Source of the DNA: Microglena sp. YARC
Taxonomy: Eukaryota > Chlorophyta > Chlorophyceae > Chlamydomonadales > Chlamydomonadaceae
DNA: 64,000 nucleotides
Assembly: GCA_022414725.1 (NCBI GenBank)
Contig: CM039463.1
Location: 93,845,145-93,909,144 of the forward strand
Direction of reading: 5' to 3'
Shown: in pieces, positions 20,066 through 34,989 of the stretch
Position numbering within the stretch: position 1 is the first letter of the stretch
Layout: every line of letters begins with the position of its first letter
Notes under the pieces: generated by a model
What the model was told of the DNA's origin: nothing
Seen by the model: only the letters and a program-made list of their open reading frames with translations
The model's database searches: none
Position numbers and translations under genes: made by a program

Positions 20066-23000
20066 CACAACCCACAACTCTACAACCCAAAGCCCACCTT
20101 AACTAGATAAGCACTTCAACCCACAACTCTACAACCCAAAGCCCACCTTAACTAGATAAGCACTTCAACCCACAACTCTACAACCCAAAGCCCACCTTAA
20201 CTAGATACGCACTTCAACCCACAACTCTACAACCAAAGCCCGCCTTAACTAGATAAGCACTTCACACACTTCAACCCACAAACTTAAGCACCTACAACCC
20301 AAAGCCCACCTTAACTAGATAAGCACTTTCAACCCACAACTCTACAACCCAAAGCCCACCTTAACTAGATAAGCACTTCAAACCACAACTTCAACCCAAA
20401 CTCTACAACCCAAAGCCCACCTTAACTAGGATAAGCACTTCAACACCCACAACTCTACAACCCAAAGCCCACCTTAACTAGATAAGCACTTCAACCCACA
20501 ACTCTACAACCCAAAGCCCAACTCTAAACTAGATAAGCACTTCAACCCACAACTCTACAACCCAAAGCCCACCTTAACTAGATAAGCACTTCAACCCAAC
20601 AACTCTTACAACCCAAAAGCCCACCTTAACTAGATAAGCACTTCAACCCACAACTCTACAACCCAAAGCCCACCTTAACTAGATAAGCACTTCAACCCAC
20701 AACTCTACAACCAAAGCCCACCTTAACTAGATAAGCACTTCAACCCACAACTCTACAACCCAAAGCCCACCTTAACTAGATAAGCACTTCAACCCACAAC
20801 TCTACAACAAAGCCCACCTTAACTAGATAAGCACTTCAACCCACAACTCTACAACGCCAAAGCCCACCTTAACTAGATAAGCACTTTCAACCCACAACTC
20901 TACAACCAAAGGCCCAGCCCACTTAACTAGATAAGCACTTTCAACCCACAAACTCTACACCCAAAGCCCACCTTAACTAGATAAGCACTTTCAACCCACA
21001 ACTCTACAACCCCAAAGCCCACCTAACTAGATAAACCCTTAATAGATAAGCACTTTCAACCCACAACTCTACAACAAGCCCACCTTAACCTTAACTCTAA
21101 AAGCCCACACTTAACTAGATAAGCAGCTTCACCCACAACTCTACAACCCCAAAGCCCACCTTAACTAGATAAGCACTTCAACCCAACAAACTCTACAACC
21201 CAAGCCACCTTTTAACTAGATAAGCACTTCAACCCACAACTCTACAACCAAAGCCCACCACCTAACTAGATAAGCACTTCAACCCACAACTCTACAACCC
21301 AAAGCCCACCTTAAACTAGATAAGCACTTCAACCCACACTCTAAACCAGCCCACCTTAACTAGATAAGCACTTCTACAACCCAGCCCACCTTAACTAGAT
21401 AAGCACTTCAACCCACAACTCTACAACCCAAAGCCCACCTTAACTAGATAAGCACTTCAACCCACAACTCTACAACCCAAAGGCCACCTTAACTAGATAA
21501 GCACTTCAACCCACAACTCTACAACCCAAAGCCCACCTTAACTAGATAAGCACTTCAACCACAACTCTACAACCCAAAGCCCACCTTACTAGATAAAGCA
21601 CGTCAACCCACAACTCTACAACCCAAAGCCCACCTTAAACTAGATAAGCACGTCAACTCTACACAAGCCCAAACTCTCAACCCACAACTACAACCCAAAG
21701 CCCACCTTAACTAGATAAGCACTTCAACCCACAACTCTACAACCCAAACCTTAACTAGGATAAGCTCTACAACCCAAAGCCCACCTTAACTAGATAAGCA
21801 CTTTCAACCCACAACTCTACAACCCAAAGCCCACCTTAACCTAGATAAGACTCTACAACCCAAAGCCCCACTTAACTAGATAAGCACTTCAACCACAATC
21901 TACAAAACCCAAGACCTTAACTAGATAAGCCACAACTCTACAAACCCCACTTAACTAGATAAGCACTTCAACCCACAACTCTACACCCAAAGCCCACCTT
22001 AACTAGATAAGCACTTCAACCCACAAACTCTACAACCAAAGCCCACTTAACTAGATAAGCACTTCAACCCACAACTCTACAACCCAAAGCCCACCTTAAA
22101 CTAGATAAGCACTTCAACCACAACTCTAAGCCCACTTAACAGCACTTCTTAGATAAGCACTTAACCCCCTCTACCAACCCAAGCCCCAAAAACAAACTTA
22201 ACTTAGATAAGCACTTACAACCCACAAACTCTACAACCAAAGCCTTAAACAGCTTACAACCCAAAGCCCACTAGATAAGCATTTCAACCCACAACTCTAC
22301 AACCCAAAAGCCCACCTTAATAGAATACGCTTCAACCCAACTCTACAACCCCAAGCCCAAGCAACTAGTTAGCTTTCTTCAACCCCAAACCTACAACCCA
22401 AAGCCCACCTTTAACTAGATAAGCACGTCAACCCGCCCTCATACAACCCAAAGCCACGTTAGACTAAGCACTTCAACCACACTTACACCAAGCTTTATAC
22501 TCAGATATAAGCAAAGTCCCACTTTAAGTAGATAGTCTACCCAAAGTGCTCCCCTTCAACTAGATTAAGATAGACAACCCAAAGAGCCCAACGATAACAC
22601 TTCATACCCACAATCTTACAACCCAAACTTAGCACTTCAACCCACAACCACTTAACTAGATAAGCACTTTCAACCACCAACTCTTACAACCCAAAGCCCA
22701 CTAAGACGTCAACCCACAACTACACCCAAAGGCCCACCCTTAACTAGATAGCACTTCAACCCACAACTCTACAACCCCCAAAGCAATCTCTTAACCCAAA
22801 GCCCACCTTAACTAACTAGATAAGCACTCACTCTCTACAACCCAAAGCCCACCTTACAACTAGCTAGATTAAGCACTTCAACCACAACTCTCTAAGCCAA
22901 CCTAACCTTAACTAGATAAGCACTCAACCCACACTTACAACCCAAAGCCCACCGGCGAGCCCACCTTAACTAGATTCACCCACAACTCTACCAAAACCCC

Positions 23001-26000
23001 AAAGCCCACCTTAACTAGATAAGCACTTCAACCCACAACTTAGCACTTCAAACCCACAACCCAAAGCCACCTTAACTAGATAAGCACTTCAACCCACAAA
23101 ACTTCAACCTTAACTTTTTAAGAATAAGCACTTCGCCCACAACTCCTACAACCCAAAGCCCACTTAACTAGCATTCCAGCACTTCAACCCACAACTCTCA
23201 ACCCTTAATAAGAAAGCCTTACCCACAATCTACCCAAGCCCTTAACTAGATAAGCACTTCAACCCACAACTCTACAACAACCCAAAGCCCACCTTCAACC
23301 ACAACAATAGATAGATAGCACTTCAACTTCCACAACTCTACAACCCAAAGCCCACCTTAACTAGATAAGCACTTCAACCCACAACTCTACAACCCAAAGC
23401 CCACCTTAACTAGATAAGCACTTCAACCAAACACTCTACAACCCAAAGCCCACCTTAACTAGATAAGCACTTCAAGCCACAACTCTTTAACTAGATAAGC
23501 ACTTCAACCCACAACCCACAACCTAACTCACTCCAAAGCCCACCTTAACTAGATAAGCACTTCAACCCACAACTCTACAACCCAAAGCCCACCTTAACTA
23601 GATAACACTTCTAGATAAACTATCAAGATCCACAACTCTGACAACCCCACTTCAAGCCCACCTTAAACAAAGACCCAACACCCACCTTAGCCCGACTTAA
23701 GGTAGATAAGCACTTCAACCCACAACTCAACAATCCCCAAAGCCCACAGATTAACTAGATCAACCCCACACTCAACCACAACTACAACCAAAGCCCACCT
23801 TCAACACACAACTACAAACCCAAGCCCACCTAAACTAATAAGCACTTCAAACCCACAATGGAGACAACCCAAGAGGCTCAGACTCCTACTCTCATTCGCT
23901 CTTCAAATCGCCTGCCCACAACTCGCCGCAAGCACTACTCAACCACAAACCCAAAGCCCCTTCTTAACTAGATAGATTATCAACCCACAACCCCAATTAC
24001 CAACGTGCCAAAGCCCACCTTAATATAAGCACTTCAACTTCCCACAACTCGTACACCCAAGCCCACTCTAGCACTTCAAACCCACAACAAAGCCCACTTA
24101 ACTAGATACGCTATAAGCACTTCCAACCCACAATCTCTACAACCAAACAACTAGATACGCACTTCAACCCACAACTCTACCAACCCAATCCACCTTAACT
24201 GAATAAGCACTTTTCAACCCACAACTCTACAACACCCAAAGCCCACCTTAACTAGATAAGACTTCAACCCACAACCCACAACTCTACTTAACCCAAACTT
24301 TCTAAGCCCACTTACTTAGATAAGCACTTCGACCCACAACTCTCAAGCACTTCAACCACAACTCTACAAAAACCCAGCCCCTTAACTAGATAAGCACTTC
24401 AACCCACCAACTCTACAACCCAACCCCTTAACAACCCACAACTCTACAACCCAAAAGCCCACCTTAACTAGAGTAAGCACTTCAAACCTACACACTCTAA
24501 CACCCAAAGCGCCACCAACTAGATCTCAACCCAACTCTACAACCCCAAAGCCCACCTTAACTAGATAAGCACTTAACTCTACAAACCAAAGCCCAAAGCC
24601 CTTTAACTTAACTAGATAGATACAAACCCACAAAAAGCCCACCTTAACTAGATAAAGCACTTCAACTCCCACAAAACTCTACACCCGGAGGGCACACTCT
24701 CACACCTTAATAGATCTACAACCAAAGAGCCCCACCTTAACTAGATAACTCCTCTCTAGCACTTACCCCACAACTCTACAACCCAAAAGCCCACCTTAAC
24801 TAGATAAGCACTTCAAACAACTTACCCAAAGCCCACCCTTAACTAAGATAACTCTACAACCCAAAGCCCACCTTTCAACTAGATAAGCATTTCATCCCAC
24901 AACTTTCACAACCCAAAGCCCCACCTTAACATACGCACGGCACGTCAACCCACACTCGTTCAACCAAACTCCCCACGACAACCAAGCACGTAAATAGACT
25001 TCAAGCCCAAGCCCACCTTAATCTAGATAAGCCTTCACCACCAATCTCTAACCAACCCAAGCCCACCTTAACTAGATAAGCACCTTAACCCACAACTCTA
25101 CAACCCCAAAGCCCACCTTAACTATGGATAAGCTTTTCAACCCACAACTCTACAACCAAAGCCTAGATAGCACTTAACCCACAACTCTACAACCCAACCT
25201 TACAAAGATACTAGATAAGCACTTCACCCAACCCAACAACCCACAACTCTACAAACCAAAGCACCGTTAACCTAGATAGCACTTCAAACCCACAACTTCT
25301 ACCCCAAAGCCGCACCTTAATTAGAAAGCACTTCAAACCCACAACTCTAACCCCAAAGCCCACCTTACTAGATAAGCACTTCAACCCACAACTCTACAAC
25401 CAAAGCCACCTTAATAGATAGAGCACTTCAACCCACAACTCTACAACCCAAAGCCCACCTTAACTAGATAAGCACTTCAACCCACAACTCTTACAACCCA
25501 AAGCCCACCTTAAACTAGATAAGCACTTTTCAACCCACAACTCTACAAACCAAAGCCCCCACCTAACTAGATAGCACTTCAACCCACAACTCTACAACCC
25601 AAAGCCCACCTTAACTAGATAGCGCACTTCACCCACACTCTACAACCCCAAAGCCCACCTTAACTAGATAAGCACTTCAACCCACAACTCTACAACCAAA
25701 GCCCACCTTAACTAGATAAGCCTTCAACCACAACTCTACAACCCAAAGCCCACCCTTAACGTTAGATAGCACTTCAACCACAACTGCTACAACCAAAGCC
25801 CCCTTAACTAGATACGCACTTCAACCACAAAACTCTACAACCCAAAGCCACTTAACTAGATAAGCACTTCAACACCACCCAACTCTACAACCAAAGCCAC
25901 CTTACTAGATTAAGCACTTCAACCCCACAACTCTACAACCCAACCACTTAAGTAGTAAGCCCAACCTTCAACCCACAACTCAACGCGCAAAGCCCACCTT

Positions 26001-29000
26001 AAACTAAGCACTCAACCACACACTCACAACCCAAGCCCCTTAACGATAAGCACTCAACTACACTCTCCACCAAAGCCCACCTTAACTAGATAAGCACTTC
26101 AACCCACAACTCTACAACCCAAGCCCACTTAACTAGATAAGCACTTCACCCAACAACTACAACAACCCAGCCGCAGCCGCTTAAGCTAGATAGCACTTCA
26201 ACGCCCAACTTACAACCCAAAGCCCACCTTAACTAGATAAGCACTTCAACCACAACTCTCCTTACAACTCAAAGCCCCACCTTAACTAGATAAGGCATTC
26301 AACCCACAACTCTACAACCCAAGCCCACCTTAAACATAGATAAGCACTTCAACCCACAACTCTACAGGACCAAAGCCCACCTTAACTAGATAAGCACTTC
26401 AACCCACAACTCTACAACCCAAAGCCCACCCTTACTAGATAAGCATTAACCACAAATGATCAACCCTACAACAAACCCATTAATAGATAAGCATTTCAAC
26501 CAATTACAATTACAAAGACTTAAATTAGACTCTCTAAACCAAAGCCCACCACTTAACTAGATAGAATTCAACCCACTTTCTCAACCAAAGCCCACCTTAA
26601 CTAGATAAGCACTTCAACCCAATTAGACAAGACCACGTTCTATAGAACCCAAAAGCCCACCTTAACTATATACCACTTTCAACCCACAACTCTACACCAA
26701 AGCCCGCCATTTAACTAGATAAGCACTTCAACCCACAACTCTACAAAACCTTGGGAGAGAGGAAAGCACCTTAACTAGATTAAGCACTATCACTTCACCC
26801 ACAACTCTACAACCCAAAGCCACCTTAACTAGATAAGCACTTCAACCCACACTCTACAACGCCACCAAGCCCCACCTTAACTAGATAAGCTTCAAAACCA
26901 ATCTCAACCAAAAAGCACTTAACTGATAAGCATTCACCGCAATCTACAACCCAAAGCCCTTAATAGATTAAGCACTTCACCCAAACTCTAACACCCCCAA
27001 AGCTCCACCTTAACTAGATAAGCACTTCAACCCACAACTCTCAACCAAAGCCCACGCATAACTAGAATAAGCACTTGTCAACCACAACTCTACAACCCAA
27101 AGCCACCATAAGACTTCAACCCACCTCTACAACCCAAAGCCCACTTAACTAGATAAGCACTTCACCCACACTCTACACCCAAGCCACCTTAACTAGATTA
27201 GCATTCAACCCCAATCACACTCTACATACAAGCCACTTAACGTAGATAAGCCACTTTCACTAGCAACTCTACACCAGAAGCCCACCTTAAACTAACCGAT
27301 TAAGCCACTTCAACCCACAAACTCTACAACCAAAAGCCCACCTAACTAGATAAGCATTCCACCCACAACCTCTACACCTTAACTAGATAAGCACTTCAAA
27401 CCCACAACTCTACAACCCAAAAGCCCACTTAACTAGATAAGGCATTCAACCACAACTCTACAAACAAAGCCCACTTAACTAGATAAGCCAGTCAACCCAC
27501 ACTCTACCCAAAGCCACCTTAACTAATAAGCACTTCACACAACTCTTAACTGATAGCACTTCAACCCACAACTCTAGACCCAAAAGGCCACTTAACTAGA
27601 TAAGCACTTCAACACCACAACTCGAAGCCACCTTAACTAGACTTAATAGATAGCACTTGACCAAACTCTACAACCAAGCACCTTAACAATCTCCCAAAGA
27701 TAAGCACTTAACAAAGTAGATAAGCACACAAACCCCAAAGCCAAGCTTAACTAGATAGCCTTCAACTCTACTACAACAAGGGCCACTTAGCACTAGCCCA
27801 AACACTTCCAACCCAGATTAAAGGCACAATTCAAGCCCACACTCTTTTACCAACAAAGCCCAGCCTTAACTCTAGATTAAGGCACTCAACTCTCAACCCA
27901 CAAAGCCCGCCTAACTAGATAGCAACCTTAGCACAACTAGATAAGCACCAACAGCCACTTAACGCTAAGCACTTCAACCCAAATAGCTCAACCCACTCTA
28001 ACTGATAAGCACTTCTTAACTATGGATCTACAACAAAGCCACACTTTAAACTAGATACGCACTTACAACCCCACTTAGCTCTAGCAACCCAAAAGCCACC
28101 TAACTAGATAAAGCCCTTCAACTCAACTCCACAACTCTACACAACCACAAGCCACCTAACTAGATAAGCATTAACTCAACCACAACTAAGCACTTCACAA
28201 CTCACAACCCAAAGCCACCTTACTTAACACTAGATACGCCTCAACCCACAAGCCTCTTACAACCCCACAAGCCCACTAATAGAAAGCACTTCAAACCACA
28301 ACTACTACAACCAAAGCCCACCTTAACTAGATAAGCAACTTCAACCCACACTCTCAACAAAGCACCAACTCAACCAAGCCCCACCTTAATAGATAAAGCC
28401 ACTTCCACCACAAGTCTACACACCCAAAGCCCACCTTAACTAGATAAGCACTTCAACCACAATCTACAACCCACAAGCCCACCTTCAACTAGATAAGCAT
28501 TCAACCAATCTAACCAGCCCACCATTAACTAGATTAAGCAATTGAACACACCACACTCTTACAACCCAAAGCCCACCTTAACTAGATAGCAACTTCAACC
28601 ACAAACTCTACACGCCGAAAGGCCCCTTAACTAGATAAGCACTTCAACCCACAACTCTACAACCCAAAGCACCTTAACTAGATAAGCACTTCAACAAACT
28701 TCTACAACCCAAAGCCCCACCCTTAACTAGATAAGCACTTCAACCCACAACTCTACAACCCAAAGCCACCTTAACTTTTAGATAAGCACTTCAACCCAAC
28801 AACTCTAGCACAAACCACCCTTAAGATAAAGCACTTTCAACCCACAACTTAAACCCAAAAGCCCAGCCTTAACTAGATAAGCATTCAACCCACAACTCTA
28901 CAACCAAAAGCCCACCCTTAACTATTTTTTTGATAAGCACTTCAAGCCCACAACTCTACAGACCAAAGCCCACCTTAACTAGATAAGCACTTCAACCCCA

Positions 29001-32000
29001 ACTCTACAACCCAAAGCCCCCTTAACTAGATAAGTCACTTCAACCCCACAACTCTTAGCAACCCAAAGCCCCCTTACTAGATAAGCACTTCAACCCACAA
29101 CTCTCACCAAAAGCCACCCTTAACTAGATAAGCACTTCAACCCACAACTTACACCCAAGCCCACTTAACTAGATAGCACTTCAACCCACAACTCCTACAC
29201 CCAAAGCACCTTAACTAGTATAAGCACTTCAACCCAACAACTACAACCCAAAGCCCAAACGCTGTAACTATGATACGCACTTCAACCGCACAACTCTAAG
29301 CAACCCAAAGCCACTTAACTAGATAGCACTCAACCACAACTCTACAACCCAAAGCCCACCTTCAACTAGATAAGCACGTCAACCACAACTCTACGAACCC
29401 AACCCACAACTAGATAAGCACTCAACCCACAACAAACCGCAAAGCCACCTTAAACTAGATAAGCACTTCAACCCCATCTACAACCCAAGCCCACCATTAA
29501 ACTAGATAAGCACTTCAAGCCAACACAACTCTACAACCAAAGCCCTACCTTAACTAGATAAGCACTTCAACCCACAACTTCTTACAACCCAAAGCCCACC
29601 TTAAGTAGATAAGCACCAACCCACAGACTCTACAACCAGCCCCCTAAACTAGATAAGCACTTCAACCCGCACTCCTAGCAACCCAAAGCCCACCTTAATA
29701 CTGATAAGCACTTCAACCCACACTCTACAACCCCAGCCCCTTAACTAGATAAGCACTTCAAACCACAACTCTAACACCAAAGCCCACCTTAACTAGATAA
29801 GCACTTCAACCCAAACTCTACAACCCAAAGCCCACCTTAACTTAACTGATAAGCAGCACTTCAACCCACAACTCTACAACTCAAAGCCACCTTAACTAGA
29901 TAAGCAACTTCAACCCACAACTCTACAACCAGCCCACCTTAACTAGATAAAGCACTTCAACCCACAAACTCTACAACCCAAAGCCCCCTTAAACTAGATA
30001 AGCACTTCAACCCACAACTCTACAACCCAAAGCCCACCTTAAACTAGATAAGCAACTTCAAAATCCAACTCACAACCCAAAGCCCAACCTTAACTAGATA
30101 AGCACTTCACCCACAACTCTTGAAACCAAAGCCCACCTTAACTAGATAAGCACTTCAACCCAAACTCTACAACCCAAAGCCCACCCTTAACTAGATAAGC
30201 ACTTCAACCCAAAGCTCTAGAACCCAAAGCCCACCTTAACTAGATAAGCACTTCAACCCACAACTCTACAACCCAAAGCCCACCTTAACGATAAGCACTT
30301 CAACCCACAACTTCTACAACCACAAAGCCCACCTTAACTAGATAAGCACTTCACCCACAACTCTACAACCAAAGCCCACCTTAACTAGATAAGCACTTCA
30401 ACCACAACTCTACAACCCAAAGCCCACCTTAACTAGATAAGCACTTCAACAAACTTACGCTACTTAAATAGATAGCATTACAACCAAAGCCCACCTTAAC
30501 TAGATAAGCACTTCAACCCACACTCTACAACAAAGCCAACCTTAATAGATACACTTTTCAACCACATCTACACACAAGCCACTTAACTAGATAAAGCACA
30601 TTAACCCAAACTCTACAAACCCAAAGCCCACCTTAACTAGATAAGCACTTCAACCCACAACTCTACTAACCAAAGCCCACCTTAACTAGATAAGCACTTC
30701 AACCCCAAGACTCTACAACCCCAAAGCCCACCTTAACTAGATAAGCACTTCAACCCACAACTCTACAACCCAAAGCCCACCCTTAACTAGATAGCACTTC
30801 AACCACAACTCTAGAACCCAAAGCCCCTTAACTAAGAAAGCACTTCACCCACAACTCTCAACCAAAGCCCCTTAATAGATTAAGCACTTCAACCCACGAA
30901 CTCTACACCCAAAGCCCACTTAACTAGATAAGGCACTTCAACCCACAACTCTACAACCCAAAGCCACTTAACTATAAGTTCAACACAATCTACAAACAAA
31001 GCCCACCTTAATAGATACTTCACCCCACTTAGCAACCCAAAGCACCTTAACTGAATTAAGCACTTCAACCACAACTCTACAACCAAAGCCCACTTAACTA
31101 GATAGCTTCACCACATCTAACACCCAAAGCCCACTTAATAGATAGCAACTTCACCCAAATCTACAACCAAAGACCATTAATAGATACGCATTCAAACCAC
31201 AATCTACAACAAGCCTACCTTAACTAGATAGCCTTCAACCCACAACTCTAGCAACAAAGCCACCTTATAGATAGCAGTCAACCCTACAATCTCAACCCAA
31301 AGCCCACTTAATAGTAAGAGCACTTCAAACCCACAACTCTACAACCAAGCCCACCTTAACTAGATAGCTTCAAACCAACTTCAACCAGAGCGCACTTAAT
31401 AATAAGGCCTCAACCCACTCTACAACCAGCCCCTTAACTAGATAAGCATTCAACCCACGAACTCTCAACCAGCCCACCTTAAGTAGATAAAGCAACTTCA
31501 CAACCACAATCTCAACCAAAGCCACGTCCTTAACTATGATTAAGCACTTCATACCCACATCTACACCCAAAGCCACTTAAATAGATAAGCACTTCAACCC
31601 ACTCTAAAACAAAGATTAACTAGATTAAGCACTTCACCCACAACTCCTACAACCCAAAGCCCACCTTAAACTAGAATAAGCACTTCAAACCCACAACTCT
31701 AACAACCCAAAGCCCACCTTAACTAGATAAGCACTATCAACCCACAACTCTACCAACCCAAAGCCCCACCTTAACTAGATAAGCACTTAACCCACAACTC
31801 TACAACCCAAAGCCCACCTTAACTAGATAAGTCCACTTCAACCCACAACTCTACAACCAAAGCCACTTAACTAGATAAGCACTTCAACCCACAACTCCAT
31901 ACAACCCAAAGCCCCACCTTAAACTAGATAAGCAACTTCACACCCACAACTCTACAACCCAAAGCCGCACCTTAACTAGATAAGCCACTTCAACCCAACA

Positions 32001-32803
32001 ACTCTAGACCAAAAGCCCAACCTTAACGTAGATAAGCACTTCAACCCACAACTACTACAACCAAAGCCGCACCTTAACTAGATAAGCCTTCAAACCCACA
32101 ACTCTACAACCAAAGCCCAACCTTAACTAGATAAGCACTTCAAACCCACAACTCTACAACCCAAAGCCACTTAACTAAGATTTAGCACTTCAACCCACAA
32201 GCTCTGGACACCCAAAGCCCACCTATTATCTTATGTATTAAGCACTTTCATACCACAACTGCTAGCAACCCAAAGCCCACCTTAACTAGATAAGGCACTT
32301 TAAATCGCACAACTCTACAACCCAAAGCCCACCTTAACGTAGATAACAGCATTCAACCACAACTCTACAACTCAAAGCCGCACCTTAACTAGATAAGCAC
32401 TTCAACCCACCAACTCTACAACCAAAGCCCACCTAAGCTAGATAAAGCACTTCAATGCCCACAACTTACAACCCAAAGCCCACCTTAACTAGATAAGCAA
32501 TTCAACACCACAACTCTTACAACCCAAAGCCCACCTTAACTAGATTAAAGGCACGGTCAACCCACACCTCTACAACCCAAAGCCCACCTTAACTAGATAA
32601 GCAGCTCAACCCACCAACTACTAGCAACCCAAAGCCCACCTTAACTAGATAAGGACTTCAACCCACAACTATACCACCCAAAGCCCACCTTAACTAGATA
32701 GCACTTTCACCACAACTCTACAACACACAAGCCCACCTTAACTAGATTAAGCACTTCAACCCAATCTAACAACCAAGCCCACCTAAGTAGATAAGCCCCA
32801 AAT
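20066..32803. repeat. 49-bp satellite array
   Basis: The unit is 49 bp and reads CACTTCAACCCACAACTCTA, CAACCCAAAGCCCACC, then TTAACTAGATAAG. The span of 12.7 kb corresponds to about 260 units. The strand is strongly asymmetric, with only about three G per unit. The first 200 bp and scattered blocks (for example 20440-20780, 23340-23420, 30200-30420) are near-perfect. Elsewhere units carry many one-base insertions and losses. No gene is seen. Confidence 0.97.
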
Positions 32804-33803
32804 NNNNNNNNNNNNNNNNNNNNNNNNNNNNNNNNNNNNNNNNNNNNNNNNNNNNNNNNNNNNNNNNNNNNNNNNNNNNNNNNNNNNNNNNNNNNNNNNN
32901 NNNNNNNNNNNNNNNNNNNNNNNNNNNNNNNNNNNNNNNNNNNNNNNNNNNNNNNNNNNNNNNNNNNNNNNNNNNNNNNNNNNNNNNNNNNNNNNNNNNN
33001 NNNNNNNNNNNNNNNNNNNNNNNNNNNNNNNNNNNNNNNNNNNNNNNNNNNNNNNNNNNNNNNNNNNNNNNNNNNNNNNNNNNNNNNNNNNNNNNNNNNN
33101 NNNNNNNNNNNNNNNNNNNNNNNNNNNNNNNNNNNNNNNNNNNNNNNNNNNNNNNNNNNNNNNNNNNNNNNNNNNNNNNNNNNNNNNNNNNNNNNNNNNN
33201 NNNNNNNNNNNNNNNNNNNNNNNNNNNNNNNNNNNNNNNNNNNNNNNNNNNNNNNNNNNNNNNNNNNNNNNNNNNNNNNNNNNNNNNNNNNNNNNNNNNN
33301 NNNNNNNNNNNNNNNNNNNNNNNNNNNNNNNNNNNNNNNNNNNNNNNNNNNNNNNNNNNNNNNNNNNNNNNNNNNNNNNNNNNNNNNNNNNNNNNNNNNN
33401 NNNNNNNNNNNNNNNNNNNNNNNNNNNNNNNNNNNNNNNNNNNNNNNNNNNNNNNNNNNNNNNNNNNNNNNNNNNNNNNNNNNNNNNNNNNNNNNNNNNN
33501 NNNNNNNNNNNNNNNNNNNNNNNNNNNNNNNNNNNNNNNNNNNNNNNNNNNNNNNNNNNNNNNNNNNNNNNNNNNNNNNNNNNNNNNNNNNNNNNNNNNN
33601 NNNNNNNNNNNNNNNNNNNNNNNNNNNNNNNNNNNNNNNNNNNNNNNNNNNNNNNNNNNNNNNNNNNNNNNNNNNNNNNNNNNNNNNNNNNNNNNNNNNN
33701 NNNNNNNNNNNNNNNNNNNNNNNNNNNNNNNNNNNNNNNNNNNNNNNNNNNNNNNNNNNNNNNNNNNNNNNNNNNNNNNNNNNNNNNNNNNNNNNNNNNN
33801 NNN
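32804..33803. other. Assembly gap of exactly 1000 N
   Basis: The run of N is exactly 1000 bases, which indicates a placeholder of unknown true length. It joins the satellite to sequence with a different repeat content, so physical linkage of the two halves rests on scaffolding. Confidence 0.99.
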
Positions 33804-33920
33804 GGCAACCGACCTGGTAAGGCACAAGACTCTTTCAAGCGCGCAGCAAGCCTCTGGGATTCAGCAGGAGTTGATGAGCTGGAAAGTTTGTTCACTGATG
33901 TCTCTGCCACGGAGGAATAG
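33804..33920 (+). CDS. 3' end of an unknown ORF cut by the gap
   Basis: A protein-like frame (DSFKRAASLWDSAGVDELES, then LFTDVSATEE) ends at TAG 33918-33920. The start lies in the gap. The family is not recognised, and neighbouring sequence is poly(A)-retroposon, so it may belong to a mobile element. Confidence 0.35.
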   Translation, partial: GNRPGKAQDSFKRAASLWDSAGVDELESLFTDVSATEE

Positions 33921-34092
33921 CTTGGTTGTCCGAGTGACGTTCGATGAGGTATTGCCAGTGGGCGTTGCAGCCGTGAGCCATGATCAAAAGATCAGCTTAA
34001 GGTCGATTGAGTAAGGGTGATGGACGGTAACTTGCGAGGGAGTCTTGGGCTGACCAGGCTTGTGAGAAGGCAGATTGGTTCCCTGAAGGAGG

Positions 34093-34290
34093 TTTTTTTT
34101 TTTTTTTTTTTTGTTTTACATGAGGGAGGAACCAGAAAGGAAACATGCTGATAAAATACTCTAGCCCTAGTGAACAATGGAAGAAAACCATAAGAAGAAG
34201 ACTAAGGAACATGGAGCCAAAACCGCCGCCTAAGGACAAAAAGATCCGAGGACAAAGGACGAAAAGACTAGGGGATCAGGAAGAACGAGG
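34093..34290 (-). mobile_element. Poly(A) retroposon 3' end
   Basis: Poly-T (34093-34112) followed by TTTTACATGAGGGAGGAACC and a block ending in CTAGCCCTAG is the reverse complement of the family 3' end GGGCTAGGTTTTATCAG...GTAAA(n). Many indels separate it from the other copies. Confidence 0.7.
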
Positions 34291-34294
34291 AAAC

Positions 34295-34495
34295 ATAACT
34301 AGTACTTGGGTGCCATGGCAGTACTTGGGTTGCCATGGCTATAACTTGGGTGCGCCATGACTAGTATTGGGGGTGCCAATGGCTGATACTTGGGTGCCAT
34401 GAACTAGTACTTGGGTGCCAAGTGGCTAGTAACCTGTGGGATGCCATGTGGCTAGTAACGTGGGTTGCCATGGGCTATACCATGGCTAAGGATCA
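34295..34495. repeat. 20-bp minisatellite TGGGTGCCATGGCTAGTACT, noisy copy
   Basis: About nine imperfect units occur. The cleaner version is at 55225-55440. Single-base insertions in nearly every unit look like read errors. Confidence 0.85.
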
Positions 34496-34529
34496 TCATT
34501 CATCGGATGTAATGATGGGACGGGCCAGG

Positions 34530-34925
34530 TTGTCCGTCAGATAGACGGCCACGAGCTGGCCTCCCGGTAAACACAAGCCGAGCCCGTTTCCACAGCACTA
34601 TCAATTGTAATGCAATTGTTTTGCCCCCCCCCCGCTTTTCATAGGTCTTTTTTCTTCGTGGTCCTAGCCCGCCCGTGCTACTTGGGGCGTCCGTTTTGGG
34701 CTCTTCCTTGCCTCTCTTGGTTTGTTGTCTTCTGCTCCTGTCTGACTCCTTTGTCCTTAGTCCACCCCAGCTGGGGGTTCTTGTCACGCCTTAGCTGTCC
34801 CTTAGCCGTTCGATACCGTAGTCTTTTATTTGGTCTTTTCTTTCGTTCCAAGAGGGCTAGGGTTGTAGCAGTTTAGTTAGGCCTATTCCTAAGGTCCCCC
34901 TTTGTTAAAAAAAAAAAAAAAAAAT
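34530..34925 (+). mobile_element. Poly(A) retroposon 3' end
   Basis: The order ATGACGGGCCAGGTTGTCCG-like start, a C-run, TTCATAGGTCTTTTTTCTT, CCCTTAGCTGTCCCTTAGCC and CCCCCTTTGTTA(A)n matches 55470-55823. It is a poly(A)-tailed element with poly(A) at about 34909-34923. Confidence 0.75.
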
Positions 34926-34989
34926 CATATGTCCTTACCTGTTCTGGATGCCAGTGCTAGCATGCTATGTCCATCCACCGCATAGCCAA

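Noticed and set aside
20066..32803. CRISPR array
   Set aside because: The whole 49-bp unit repeats. There are no unique spacers, no cas genes, and the context is eukaryotic.
32707..33910. Frames of 350-375 codons across the gap
   Set aside because: They consist almost entirely of N.
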